Origin: Multifurca ochricompacta
Taxonomy: Eukaryota > Basidiomycota > Agaricomycetes > Russulales > Russulaceae
Reading direction: 5' to 3'
DNA: 64,000 nucleotides
Assembly: GCA_022496185.1 (NCBI GenBank)
Contig: WTXG01000033.1
Span: 124,001-188,000 of the forward strand
The notes beneath the pieces were generated by a model, which worked only from the letters and a program-made list of their open reading frames with translations, searched no databases and was not told where the DNA came from. The position numbers were made by a program, and so were the translations under genes. The number at the start of each line of letters is the position of its first letter. Positions within the stretch are counted from its first letter, which is position 1. Positions 48,596 to 61,500 of this stretch are shown here, one piece after another.

Positions 48596-49067
48596 AGCTA
48601 CAAGTGGCGCCTTTTAAAGGTCATTCTAAATTCAAGGGAACTACTCTGTATCTATTTATCTTTGCAGGATCATTGTTGTAAGGATAGCTTGGGCGCTGGC
48701 CGTCCCTTCATTTTCAGACCAGAGAATATGCTCTTATATCCAGACAGCTGTATTTAATAAAAATAACTGATACCTTTGTTCTGGCCGGAGAATCTGAGAG
48801 ACTCTGTTAGCGTTCGCTCGCATCTGCGTGCTCCGCCGGGCCATTTTCCCGTTCTTTCCGGTTCCTATTGTTTGTTCTAGTTTGGATTCAATCCACTTGA
48901 CACCTTTGAGTCATGTGCAAGCTTGATGGTCAATGGTAGGTGATCATTTGCGAATTGTCAAGTGTCACTAGATTTGAGGATGATTCTCATCATTCGTCAT
49001 ATTTTTAAACCTGAGAATCAAACTACACGCTGGGCTTGGTTCCATAAAGTATGACTTTTTGTGACTT
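48596..49067. other. 3' flank of receptor gene
   Basis: No coding signal. An ATTTAATAAAAATAA stretch at about 48752-48766 could serve as a polyadenylation region. A GTAAGGATAGCTTGGGCG stretch at about 48679 resembles the start of repeat R. Confidence 0.4.
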
Positions 49068-49570
49068 TTGTAAGGATGGCTCGGGCGTTGAGCATGAAAC
49101 AGCCAGCTATCGCCTCTCCTGAATTAGAGCACTTATGATCTAGTTTTGTATATCTTATCATTTGCATTCTGGGCCGTATGCCCGTCCATTTCTTATACCA
49201 GTTTCACTACCTCCCCGTCTTAATTGCCAGGTTTTCACCTCTCTGTCTACATCATCTCCGCCTTTATTGCCTGGCTTCATCTAACTTGACTTCTTTCAAC
49301 CCTAATTCACCCTCTTTCTGCTTCATAACTAGGTCTCTCTGCAAGTATTTAAAGGTACATACAATGCTTGTAGTAGACCAGCCAGTAAGCCAACAGAAGC
49401 AGAAATCAATCGGCATTTCTACCCCCTTTCTCTATCTTTCTTTTTGTGCTAAAGAACTTCTTGACGACATCGAGCGCAAAGGTCAAACGGAACCAACAAG
49501 CAGCGATTTCCTCGAATTCAAGCACAATACGTTTACATTCGATCTAGTCATCTCAAAAGGGCGCGCTCTC

Positions 49571-49610
<40 letters not shown>

Positions 49611-49658
49611 ACCAGGGAATACTTTGCCTCACACTCACTGCGGATTGGATCCGTACAC
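49068..49658 (+). repeat. Direct repeat R, copy 2
   Basis: Same orientation and same order of landmarks as 40309-41000. The frame at 49178-49666 is not conserved in the other copy, so it is not annotated as a gene. Confidence 0.75.
49576..49607 (+). repeat. CT microsatellite
   Basis: About 15 TC/CT dinucleotides in a row inside repeat R copy 2; the corresponding site in copy 1 (40,771-40,790 region) has a shorter pyrimidine run. Confidence 0.9.
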
Positions 49659-51406
49659 TTTTATGAAAACATATTTCCAATATTCCATCACTTATTACTT
49701 ACCAGTACTTGAGAGAGAAGAGGAATGGATGGGTCCATCTCGCAAGAAGAGAAGAAGAGAACCAGTACCGGTACCTAAGTGGAGAGATCTTGACCGAAGA
49801 CCGACCCCGTCCGTACTCACTTCAATGTCCATACTGATTTGAACACAAACAGTATATAAGTTTCTTTTTTTGAACACCCTTTCTGGATACGGCTACAGCA
49901 TGACCATTAAGGGCTTGATTACTCCGGAGTAGATAGGCAATATAATATCCTAACCAAATTTGTCCAACAAACTTCCCGACTAAGCGACGAGTTAACAAGT
50001 GATCAATTTCAATTGTGGTGGTCATAGTTGTCCCCAAATCTGCCCCTATTGTAGTCGCGCAAGCACACACATAAATAATAGTTCCCATCCTTCCCTCTCT
50101 ACGGCAACATGTTAAATTATCCAGGTAATTCTTCGTATTTTCATCCAATTCCTATATTGTTCTCTGAAATTTGTTGAGACAGGCCGGTACTAGCGACCGG
50201 ATAGTTCAGGACGGGACAGCCAGACACCTTAGTGGACTCGATCTAATCTATTGATCGTGATAAGATGAGCTAACATGCGTCCATTAACTGATTCAGAGAC
50301 AATTCCACATTGCACGCACCGCACAACACGCTCCTTCATATCTTGTCACTTATATTTCTCCCTTTATTGTCACACTCTTTTAGCACTATATAAGGACTCT
50401 ACTTTGTACGCGTTCACTTCACTTTTGACCACAATACCTGAAGTGAGTATTAGTATATCTTATCTTTACCATAGTTAGCTAATGCCTAGTACTAGTAATA
50501 GCTTATCTGCTATCTAAACAAGAAGTCGCGCGGCTACTAGCTACGAACACCAGTAACTACTTTTGTTGATGAATGATCGTATTGAGGGAGAACTCCGTAG
50601 GTAAAATCCTGCAGGGAAAGAATGGACGTGGTAATGATAGTAGAAGTAAATGCCAAAGCATGTAGGAGAAGGCAAACACAAAGCACAGGGAGCTCCAGAG
50701 GTTGCCTCGACAAGTATGGCAGGAAGGCAGCTCGTGAGTCTTGAAGGAAGCCCAGGAGGTAAGGACGAACTCAGACCAGCGTGAGACGCCCCAGGCACTG
50801 GCAGGTGCAAGGATCAGTCATAGATAAGGTGGGCCATGGTGGCCAACGTGGTGTCGTCACAGGGACAAAGCTCCGGAGGGTGAGTCAGTCAGAAACAAAT
50901 GGAATAATCGGCAGTGAAGGCATTCCCTGTAGCTAGGGGCATCGCTATCGAGGTTGTATGCCGGGTGAAGGGAGTGACCCGGGGTCATCTCAACAGCTCT
51001 GGTAGCATCCTATCTTATATTTCCTTTTAATTGGATTACAGGTACTTTTGAGTATCTGAAATGATCTGCAGACCCGGGCCCACGGGTACTCATGAACTCG
51101 TGCACAGATCCAAGTATGATATACTTGTGACTTCAGATCTGAGTTACTCACGAATGCACTCTTGCTTTTCCCTAAGTCTAAGTGTACCTTGTTCTTGTGT
51201 CAGGTGCGTCACTGGAACCCCAAGCCCAAGCCTTCCCGGGTTTTTTCCTCCTGTTTCCATTTCCCTCTTACTTGTTATCTAGCACATAAGTGAAGTGCAC
51301 AAAAATGAAAGTGATCTAATCTTATCTCAACAAGCTAGCTCTGTGGTAACCGCGGCCGCCCAAGTCGCTACCGCCGCTTATCCCCGTCGTCCTTCCACCC
51401 ATTACC
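49659..51406. other. Intergenic, 1.7 kb, with repeat S copy 2
   Basis: Holds repeat S copy 2 at 50176-50360 followed by a TATA-like CACTATATAAGG at about 50384-50395. Frames 50541-50810 and 51061-51282 lack recognisable similarity. The last few hundred bases should contain the GCV1 promoter. Confidence 0.5.
50176..50360 (+). repeat. Direct repeat S, copy 2
   Basis: Matches 43430-43590. Together with repeat R it means two independent repeat families occur in the same order on either side of the receptor gene (R, S, receptor, R, S). Confidence 0.8.
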
Positions 51407-53140
51407 ATGATATTACAACGTCACATCCTCCCCACCCTCAAAAGTAGCGCACCCCTTCATTATTTACCATCTCAGTCACGAGTGTTAACAAGAGTACGCC
51501 TACTGGCAACCAAGTCGGAAGCGCAAGAAGGGACCACAGTGAGAGAGGAAAATCAACCTTTCTCCGCAGGCGATGGCTGACACATGGCTGCTGTAGCCCT
51601 TGAGGAAAACTCCGCTTTATGATTTTCACGTCCATCATGGCGCAAAAATGGTCCCCTTTGCAGGCTATCATATGCCACTGGCGTATGGCGACGTTGGTCA
51701 AGGCGCGTGAAAAACTTTACACCTTTGAAGTCTTGCAGTTTCCGACCTCCCCACAGTCGCGAGTCATCAACATGTACGACAGAGTGCGGGACTCTTCGAT
51801 GTCGGACACATGGTACAATCCAAGTAGGCCTTTCCTCCCCATCCTTTCTGGGGCATTAATAATAAAGCCACGACGCAGCTTCCGCGGCGCCACGGCGACC
51901 CAATTCCTAGAATGGTTGACACCTTCATCACTCTCTACCCTGGCTCCATATGCGTCGACACTATCGGTCCTTCTTAACGAACGAGGTGGGATTATCGACG
52001 ACACGGTGATTACAAAACATGCGTCGGATGCGTTTTACGTAGTCACTAACGCCGGGAGGCGCACGGAGGACTTGGCGTGGTTTGAGGCCCGGTTGATGGA
52101 GTGGAACGCTAGCGAGCGCGCGAAAGATGGGCCTGTAGAACATGAAGTATTGGATGGGTGGGGGTTGCTCGCTCTGCAAGGTGTGTCATGTGTCCCCCAC
52201 TCACTAAAAAAAAAAAGACCGATGACCGATGACTTTGATGAAGGTCCTGCCGCGGCGGACCACCTACAGGCGTTGACGTCGTACGATTTGAGGGCCTTGA
52301 CGTTTGGCAGGAGTGCGTTTGTTCCGCTCGAGGGGGTCAATGTTCACGTTGCGCGTGGTGGTTACACTGGTGAAGATGGTTTCGAGGTCAGTACTCATAC
52401 CACTCGCTTTTTTTTTATTTTATTTTTTCTTTCTTGGATCTCACGGATGAGACCTCCGGTTAGTTTGCTAATGGATTCGACTAGATCTCCATTCCTCCTG
52501 CATATGCTACCTTCCTCGCCTCTGCTCTCCTCCGCTCTCCCGTCCAACTTGCTGGCCTGGGCGCACGCGACTCCTTGCGACTGGAGGCAGGAATGTGTTT
52601 GTACGGTAATGACTTGGACGAGAGCACGACCCCTGTTGAGGCCGGTCTTTCCTGGGTCATTGGGAAGGACCGACGGGTGGTAGGAGGGTTCATTGGCTCG
52701 GAGAATGTCCTGGACCAGCTCAAGAATGGACCGCCACGGCGACGTGTAGGATTGATCGTCGAGGATGCCCCTGCCCGTCGTATGTTTCCATTTTCTTTTC
52801 TTTTCCATTTTTTTTCCTCCCTCAACATTTTCGTGATCAATTCTTATTCTCCTTTTGTAGAGGGTGCAAAAATATTATCACCTGAAACATCTGACGAGAT
52901 AGGTGTGTTTTTTGTCTTCGGTTATAGTATACAATGGTACCCTTAAACCAGGCGTATATAGGCGTCGTAACCAGTGGCATCCCGCTTGCCCCCTCTGTCG
53001 GTAAAAACATTGCGATGGGCTATGTCAAGTCTGGTTTCCACAAGAAAGGGACGCGTCTCGCGGTAGAAGTGCGTAAAAAGGCCCGTGCGACTATCGTCAC
53101 GTCAATGCCGTTTATTCCAACGCATTACTGGAGGGGTTGA
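51407..53140 (+). CDS. GCV1: Aminomethyltransferase (glycine cleavage T protein), mitochondrial
   Basis: Eight exons (51407-51538, 51597-51696, 51757-51823, 51879-52180, 52244-52386, 52485-52779, 52861-52902, 52962-53140) give 419 residues. The first about 45 residues ([20 protein letters not shown], then [13 protein letters not shown]) look like a mitochondrial presequence. T-protein signatures follow: [88 protein letters not shown] and the C-terminus [11 protein letters not shown]. The enzyme transfers the aminomethyl carbon from H protein to tetrahydrofolate, releasing ammonia, in glycine cleavage. No frameshift was found, so it is probably functional. Exon junctions were placed by eye from GT/AG and family similarity; the small exon 7 is the least certain. 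Confidence 0.93.
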
Positions 53141-54403
53141 GGTACTCAACATGCTCACATGGCGTCGATACCTATATCGAAAAGGAATCTCATTTAGATC
53201 TTTGGAGGTAACAGCGATTCCTATGTACTTAACACTGAACGTATGCGCTGTTGTCGCGTACACGCTTTCTCCGCTCTGCTAAGAGGCGAAGAGCTCAGTC
53301 ACGACAAATCTATATTTCTCTCACCCCTCGCTGTGAGTTTTTCGTAGTCCAAACGGGCTATATATGTGTGTCCCAGACCCATTTGACTATCTAGTCAGAG
53401 CAAGCGCGACACTCCTTCATCATGAATGAGAGCAAGATGTAGTGGCTGTAACGTCCTTCTGTGGATACGCGAATAGCCTCCAAGAGACGGACCCTTATCA
53501 CTTTCAGATTCTGCCTCTTCCAATGGTCAAGTTGGCGTCCTGAAGCTCGGTTCTTCAAGTCCTGACATAAATCTCGTGTAAAGTTATATCACAAAAATGA
53601 GCTATCCCACACACGCAGAAAATCCCCTTACACCTACATCGTTATGTCAACATGTGCGAAAGAAATTTGAGTTCCTGCCACCGCCCGTATCGTCTTGCGC
53701 TCAACAACGCTTCTAGCCTGCTGGGTGGCGGTCTTGTGTGTGTTTTGTGAAGCACGCGCTGGTTCAATTGGGGGAGTCCTATCGGACCCACTGCTTAAAA
53801 CAAATAAGTGAAATATCACTCTGAGGTTCTTCCCCCCTCCTCCCCCCCCAACATATCCGAGATCCAACGATTGATCAGATGGCTTTGTCAGGGGGCCAAC
53901 TAGTTGTGCGGGTTTGTCGCACGAGGTTGGGTGGTTGTAATCGTAGTATAACCACTCTCAGTGAAACGTGACGACAGAAAATAGAGGTGCGAAGTGTTCG
54001 ACTAAGGGCAAGCGTTGAAGTAAGAGTGGAGAGATGAAAGATCATGGATTCGGCAGACAGTGGACACCTTGCTGCCCACGTATACGCGCTTATATGTGTG
54101 GGTTCGATGGCGATGTTAGACCTATCAAGAAGATCTTAGGCGACAAGAAGAACACGAGGTTTTGGTTTCATCATGGACTCGATTTGATACGGAATATCAG
54201 CAACCACTTAATGACAACTCCGATAATAAAATTGGACATTATATCAAAATCCTTCGCTCTCCTATTTAGAACCTTCCTACTGTGTTGTCATGTACAATCA
54301 ATATCATCCAGCGCCTAATCTATACTCCACGAGTCTTGTTAAATGTAATAAACAACCAAAAAAAAAAAAAAAAACGCACCAGTGAGACATAAGAAAACTC
54401 AAC
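53141..54403. other. Intergenic between GCV1 and cytidine deaminase (tail to tail)
   Basis: Both genes converge here, so the region holds two 3' ends. An A run of about 17 lies at 54358-54374. The frames at 53634-53867 and 54034-54318 show no similarity that I recognise. Confidence 0.5.
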
Positions 54404-55128
<725 letters not shown>

Positions 55129-55369
55129 GGTTGATACTTAAAATATCGTCCATCAGCCTTATCAAATCCATCTCAAGGACTTAGGACCGCAAAATTCCGG
55201 AAAGGAGACAGAGAGCGCGGAGCGCGCAGCAGGGTTGGTGGGTCTCAGTCCAATCTACTAACATGTCGAGGACATCGCTGTTGAGACCACCGAGAGGCAA
55301 GAGCGCCGTCGTTCATGACCTCTGCAGTCACTATGTGTTCTGCGACATCTCACATTCGACTTAGTTATG

Positions 55370-56090
55370 GACTCTATAAACCGCTCGACTCTTGACAGGG
55401 TTGAGACTCCCTCCTCATCGGAATATGACACAACTTTGAATCCAACTCTCTCATTTTCTTGTTGCGTGCTCTTTTTAATTCCGCCTCTTGACACTCTTTG
55501 CGTTTTTGGCAGGGGAGGGGTGCTTTTGAAAGCTAAACACAGAATTTGCAGGCTGAGCGATAGGAAGCGAGGAGGCATTTACATTGAAATTCTCTATCGC
55601 TATCATTGTTTGATCCATCAATGCAATGCATACCTTACATAGTTGCGCGTAACCAGCTCGCTCTCACCACCAGACAGAAAGGGGGGTGTCGCACTGGGTA
55701 AGTCTACGAGGCGACGCGTGTGCGTGATACGCTGGAACGAGCCACCCATAAACCGCGCCCCGAGCACGTTTCTCATTATCGAAGTTGCCAGTTGCAAGAA
55801 CTGTATGCATGCAGCCATGTTGCTCCCAAGCCCCAAGTGTGTTATGCGTATCGTGGCTTGGGAAAGCGATAAAATTAGCTCAAACTATCGTTGAAATCCT
55901 TGTGCGACGCGCAGCATTCTTGCGTGCTCACTCCAAACTTTTGGGAACACGCTAGGCTGTATACCCGTAGTGAATGGGAAAGGAACGATACGGTTTATAC
56001 TGAGCGTAAGGTGCGAAAACAAAAAAACACGCTATATTTCATGAAAGGAATAGAAGATAAATTACCGAGGTTCCGGTATTGCCGCTGTAG
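55370..56090 (+). repeat. Direct repeat Y, copy 2
   Basis: Same orientation as 34020-34770. It ends at the 3' end of a minus-strand gene tail, as copy 1 ends at the kinase-like gene. In all frames the repeat is poorly coding, so it is most likely downstream non-coding DNA that was duplicated. Confidence 0.8.
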
Positions 56091-56116
56091 GTGTATGTGT
56101 TATGATGTAAGTACAT

Positions 56117-56400
56117 TTAAGAAGGCGCGTCATCAGCTGCATCTGGAGGAGTGAGAAAGGTGCTGCCCGAATTGTACGTTCGCCCATAAGGCATATTTCT
56201 TGTTTGCGGGGTGGCTGTTGGATAGGCGTATGCGACATTGGTGGGATGTTCATACGTGTTGTATGGTCTCTCCCAATCATGTTCAATCTGCGAGGCCTTG
56301 TAGATGGGTAAGATTCGAGCGGGAGTCGACAATAAATACGTACTTGAGATATCCGCTTCTTCACTGATGCTGCATCTCGGCTTCCTTTCCAGCTTGCGTC
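56117..56400 (-). pseudogene. 3' end of an unidentified gene
   Basis: A possible last exon reads ASQIEHDWERPYNTYEHPTN then VAYAYPTATPQTRNMPYGRT and ends DAADDAPS with TAA at 56117. It is preceded by an intron-like GTACGT...CTACAAG. Upstream exons are not found before 56770, so only the tail is present. The Pro/Tyr/Thr-rich composition resembles a cytoplasmic tail, but I do not recognise the family. Confidence 0.4.
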
Positions 56401-58566
56401 AAAAAATATCTACCTACTGACAGTTTTCTTTGACTCCTGGATCCCGGGAAAAGTCTTGATCATGCAGTCACCAACAAGAGCACATTCAGAAGGTCGTCTG
56501 ACTCATGCAATTTCTGAGAGGCGCTGGATGGTTGTAAACTTCTGAAATTTGAGGGAGGCTGGTTGCTGAATTGATCATAAACATATAAAAAGCCGCGTGT
56601 GAACCAGCCAATGAGGTGTGCATTTACAGACTGCAACTGAATATGGCATGGCTAGAGACAGGATCATAAGCAATAAAGCAATGAAAAATGGAAGGAGAAC
56701 AGAAGCAGCAGGAAAAAGAGTAATGGAGAGGGAGGGAATATCACGTGATCATGGACAGGGTTAGGGTTTCCTTCTTCGACACTTGACCTATCCGACGACA
56801 ACAGGCTTTTCTCTATCCAAAAAACTTTGGAAAGGCCTGACTCGTTACAACATGCAACTTTAAAGCTCGGCCTTCCTCCATCATATGTCGTCTTGATTAA
56901 CGGAAAAAATGGTTCCGGAAAGGCGCTATCGTTGGTGGCCTCTGGGGTAACAGACTCAAGAGTTTCTCAATATAGTCATTTCGATTCAGCTTGGGCTCCG
57001 TGCAGTCATTCGTTTCGTTGTTCCATCCACACATGCCCTTTGTCTTCCTTTATTTCTACTTCCCCCCTCATCCTCCCAAGTTCCCCGCATCTCGTCGGTT
57101 TCGCAAATGGGCGATATAAGCCCCCATTTGACGTGCGCTGCCTCTCGAATCTTGCTCGTCCGCCTCCATAGCTAGCGACACCCTCGTTCCTTTCTTGGGC
57201 CACATTGTGATCTTGTCGTCGCATATTAAATTCCTTCCTATCTCGCAACCTTCGCATCGTGCAATGCGGGCTTGTTTTCCGCGATGAAGACGACAATCTG
57301 CTCCTATGAAAAAGTGAGCTAGAGGGGCGAGAACCAAGGGAAAAGGGAGAGACAAACAGGCTTGTGAAGAATGTCTACTCTACGAACACGTTCGTGGGAT
57401 TTTTCTAGGGACCTCTATCTATGTCTGTGTTCCATGTTGATATCAGGCAGCATCGAGCGATTTGAAGGCGGCCGCGACAAACAGTCCACCGACCGGGACA
57501 ACATACAACGGAATTAGCAACACTATTGGTGCACACGCACGCACCCACATTGTTAAAATCCGCTCAATGCCCAGTTAGAATAGATACCAATTCACGGCTT
57601 GGCAAAAACTGGACCACCTTGCGCCTTCAAACATTGCGTCAGCTTTCGTATTTGTTGTACTTAACGTGATAGGCTCAAGGTCGTTTTATTGATGGTTTGT
57701 TTTAGCACGTCGTCTATCGAACTCATGACCTCTCAAGAGGCTTGACTTGGTAGGATGGGGACGGAGAAACTCATTTTGTGTGCGTGGGGAAGTGGGGAAG
57801 AACTAACCCCTTCTTCGACGCCGCCAAGCATCACGTTTCGAAATGACGGGTGAGGGCGCGGCGCTCGGGGGGCCGATGGGTCAGTTTGAATGTTACTATG
57901 TGAGTGTGAAACTGACTGGATCGCCCTTTGAAATCTGCGGGTATCTTACTCATGTGCAAATACAGATTTGGTTCAAAACATTGTGCAATTGATGCTATCA
58001 TTGAATTATTCGAGGACTCGTAAATCCATCTCCAAACCTTTCACACCTTGACGTTATCTACGGGGTGCTGTCCATTTCGCTGGAGCAGTCACCTGGCTTC
58101 GGGCTTCTCGGCCACAATCGTGGTTTCAATTGACACTCGCTTAATAATATCTTCATTCACCCTGTGTCCCAAGCGGAGCCGGCATTCGCCAGCCTGAGAT
58201 CAGCATTCATGATGAAGGGACGTGCGTCGGGGCATCTCACGGGCGTCTGTTACATTCTTTCGGCGTGGTACGACTTGGTAAGTTACACATACACATGATC
58301 GCTACCTAATTTTCAAATAGATGTTTACCTGGGCACTTGGCAACAATTCTTACAAGGCGATAATTACTTAGCGCAGCCCAATCCAGTAGACTGATGGACT
58401 GAGTATCTGCCCCTAAAAAGGGACATAGATCCCCTGTCGAAGCCCCGGGGCAAGCGCTCAGTTGTCACGTGAATATGGCAATCTTCTCGGCCACCCGCCA
58501 CCACACGGCATCTAAGAGATCCTATCTACTTACCCCTCACCGCGTAAAGGCTCTTCTACCTCTACA
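56401..58566. other. Upstream region of copy 2, no gene supported
   Basis: From about 56760 it is the inverted counterpart of 31647-33850. The frame at 56827-57171 matches 33487-33801 only over the first about 20 codons and is then disrupted, so it is not annotated. It ends at the ATG of the giant gene. Confidence 0.5.
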
Positions 58567-61500
58567 ATGTCTTTCACCAACGATATGTTCGATATGTCCA
58601 TCCCTGCAACTATGATTGACTCTGGTGTCTTGCGCACCGTTATTGAACATGTCTTTATGCCCCCAAAACTTCCTCAAAAAGCCCCTACTGTCGAAGCAGA
58701 ACGGGGTACAAATACGGCATTGTGCCGCACTCTCATACAAGCTGCTTTTGATTTCATCAAGTTCCTCCCTCCCGCTCAGCAGTTGACGTGGGTTCATATG
58801 ATCAAGATGATGTTCTTCACTCTTCAGCTTGCAGAAGCACCATTGAGCGAAACGGTTTTTCAGCAAATTCTGTCAAAGTTGGCTGTTGGAGGTGAATTTG
58901 CTCAACCTTACGTGTTCTTCAGCGTTCAAATCGGCTTCCAGATGTATTCGTTATGCACGTCCGAGCGCAGAATGCTGCTGTAGTCGTCCGCAAGCTCATC
59001 GATTCTGTTCAATTTGAGATGTTCGAGGTCTCTCCCCTCTCCAGTGTTGTGACGTCCACACAGGGAAAGCTCCTGTGTTCATATCCCGGTCCGGCTGTTC
59101 AAGTCTCCCCGGAGGTCTTTGAGACTGAGTGTTTCTTGAGGGAGCTCGCCTCCTTTCTCGTCCAAATGGACATTGATGTCTTGGATTCTTCTGCAATCTC
59201 ACACAAGGCTGGCTCCATCGTTCGCGAGGTTCGAGAAACTGCCCATCCAAAGTATATAACAGGTCTGTTGGTTGGAATACTCAGGGGTTTCGGTCAGCCA
59301 GCCGTTGTGGATCGCATTACGAAACGAATAGGGGATGAAGTACTGTGGAAAGACGCTTACCAACCGTGGCGCCGATCGCCATTATGGCTCGTCATCAGGG
59401 TGACTCTCCAAACATCTTTGGGTCATCACAGCTTCATGTACAAGCATTTTATGCTTTTCTACCACGCATATCTCCTCCAGAAATGTACTCTGAAGAGAGG
59501 ATTTCAGAGCGAGTTGCTTTACGCAATGAGTGTCAAGATGGCTCGTCGCCTCGCAAAGATTGGTTCTGCCGTCTCGGACGACGTCTACCAAGCTGTTTAC
59601 AGTGCTGCCACGAGGACAGAAGGGCTTCTTCAGAAGCGATGGACTAATTTTCAGATGCACATGTCACTTGCTCCGCCGTGGTGCCCTGAGGAGCTCGACT
59701 TCATCGCTGATACAGCAATTACCCTCGAAAATTCTCGCCCGTACCTCATGAAGGCGTTTATCCCGGCATCACAAAACGTTTCGCAGAATATCTTCGCCCT
59801 TTCCCATCAACAGCGTCTCGACGATACATCGGACTTTGCCCTCTTCTCAGGTGACAGGCTCACGAAGGTCATTGGGGCGGATCAGCGCACCGCTCTCGCT
59901 GATTTCGAGTTGTCCGTGGAGAATTATCTGGACTCTTGGGTTGCCTCTTCGAAAGACAAAGACAGCACACCGGATGTTATTGCGTCCTGCATCGAGCAGT
60001 ACTTCGCTGGCGCCAAGCAACACTACGAAGGCAATCCCGAAGATAACTCGATCATGATCCTTACTATCATGGACCTATGGAAGGCTCTGGATACTGTAAC
60101 CGTGCAGCAGTGTCCCCTATTGGAATCTTATTCACCGGAAGTCCCTCGCGATTTCCTTCACCCGCTTCTCCTCCACCGCTCTGGTTCGTTGCGACGTGCC
60201 ACGCTGATTGAAGAGTATTTATGCCGCCGACATGAAGGGGCCTCCTCCACGACGTCCATCTTTTCGGACAAAGCTGTCACATCATCATTCGCTGTGCAGT
60301 TTTTCCGTGATTCTCCGGAGCTGCAACAACTTTATGATGAGATTAATCAACACGCTTTTCGAGAGCGGGAGATGAAGCGCCAGGAGCTTAGTCGCCTGAA
60401 TGAAGAGTGGCAATCGCTCAAAAGCGAAGCCTCTGCGATGAGTCATAGTTACTCTGAGGACAGCTCGGGGAATCTGATCCATCACCGTTGTGGGAAATGT
60501 GGCACGGAAAATCGGGCGAACAGGTTAAAGATCGATGTTCATGAGTGGCCGCTACCGCAGGAGGATTCTGAGGCACAGTTGGTGGTGTTTGAGCTTTCTC
60601 CACCACGTGCCTTTTCTGCCTGGCGCGAGATAACGTACAAGATCATCCGTGATATTGGATTGCCTGATGGACCCAACAACTTCGGTCAACCTAAGCTTCT
60701 CTTGGCCGCATTCTCTGGCTTGAAGAATTGGGCGGTGCGTCACCCATACCACCGAATCACCATTGGGTCCACCACAAAATCGTTTATCGACCAAACTCAT
60801 TACCGGAGGGTTCAGATTCCTGCTGATGAATCTCTGGTTTTGGTTAATAATGGCTTATCGTTCAGGTTATTTGACCGCACCAGTTCATCCTGGGCAGCAG
60901 GTCAATTTTCTGGATCCAATGTCACGAACTACGCCAAGCCTCCAACCCCTGTCTCTGGTCCCTACCATAAACTCCATTCATTTGTGTGTGGAACTCAGCA
61001 CACGTCCAATCAGTCGATTGCCAGTCAAGGTGACTGCCCAGAGGAACTGAGCATTCATGAATACGTGGCCTTTTCTGCGTTGCGCAGCGGGCCACGTCTA
61101 CAGTGGATAAGCATAGCAAGGGAGTTGGCATCACCCTCACTCTCGTTTCGCCGCGAGGAGGTCCATACATTGATTACTCAAGCCGCCTGGCAACTAGGAC
61201 CGCTCACGGACGGTGTACGCGAGTGGCATACTGACCTAGGAATTTCCGCATTTGGAAGGACGCTACTGAAGGAGCTGGAAGCACTTCTTGAAAGAGTAAA
61301 AGCCAATTGGCTGGAGGAGGTCACCGTCAGGACTGTTGGTACGTTGACCACAACCGCCTTTCGTTTTTTGGCTCAGGTATCAGTAGCTTTGGCAACAAGT
61401 CGGCTTCTTTCCTCCGCGAAAGATCCAGAGATTTGCAAACAGGCGTGCACGTTGCTGCGGAAGGCGCGAAGTGTCACACACATGTGGATTGGCGAACTTA

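Noticed and set aside
49178..49666. 162-codon ORF with a Ser/Leu repeat tail
   Set aside because: Lies in repeat R, whose other copy does not keep it; the tail is a CT microsatellite.
50541..50810. 89-codon minus-strand ORF rich in Pro and Ser
   Set aside because: No start context, domain or second copy that supports coding.
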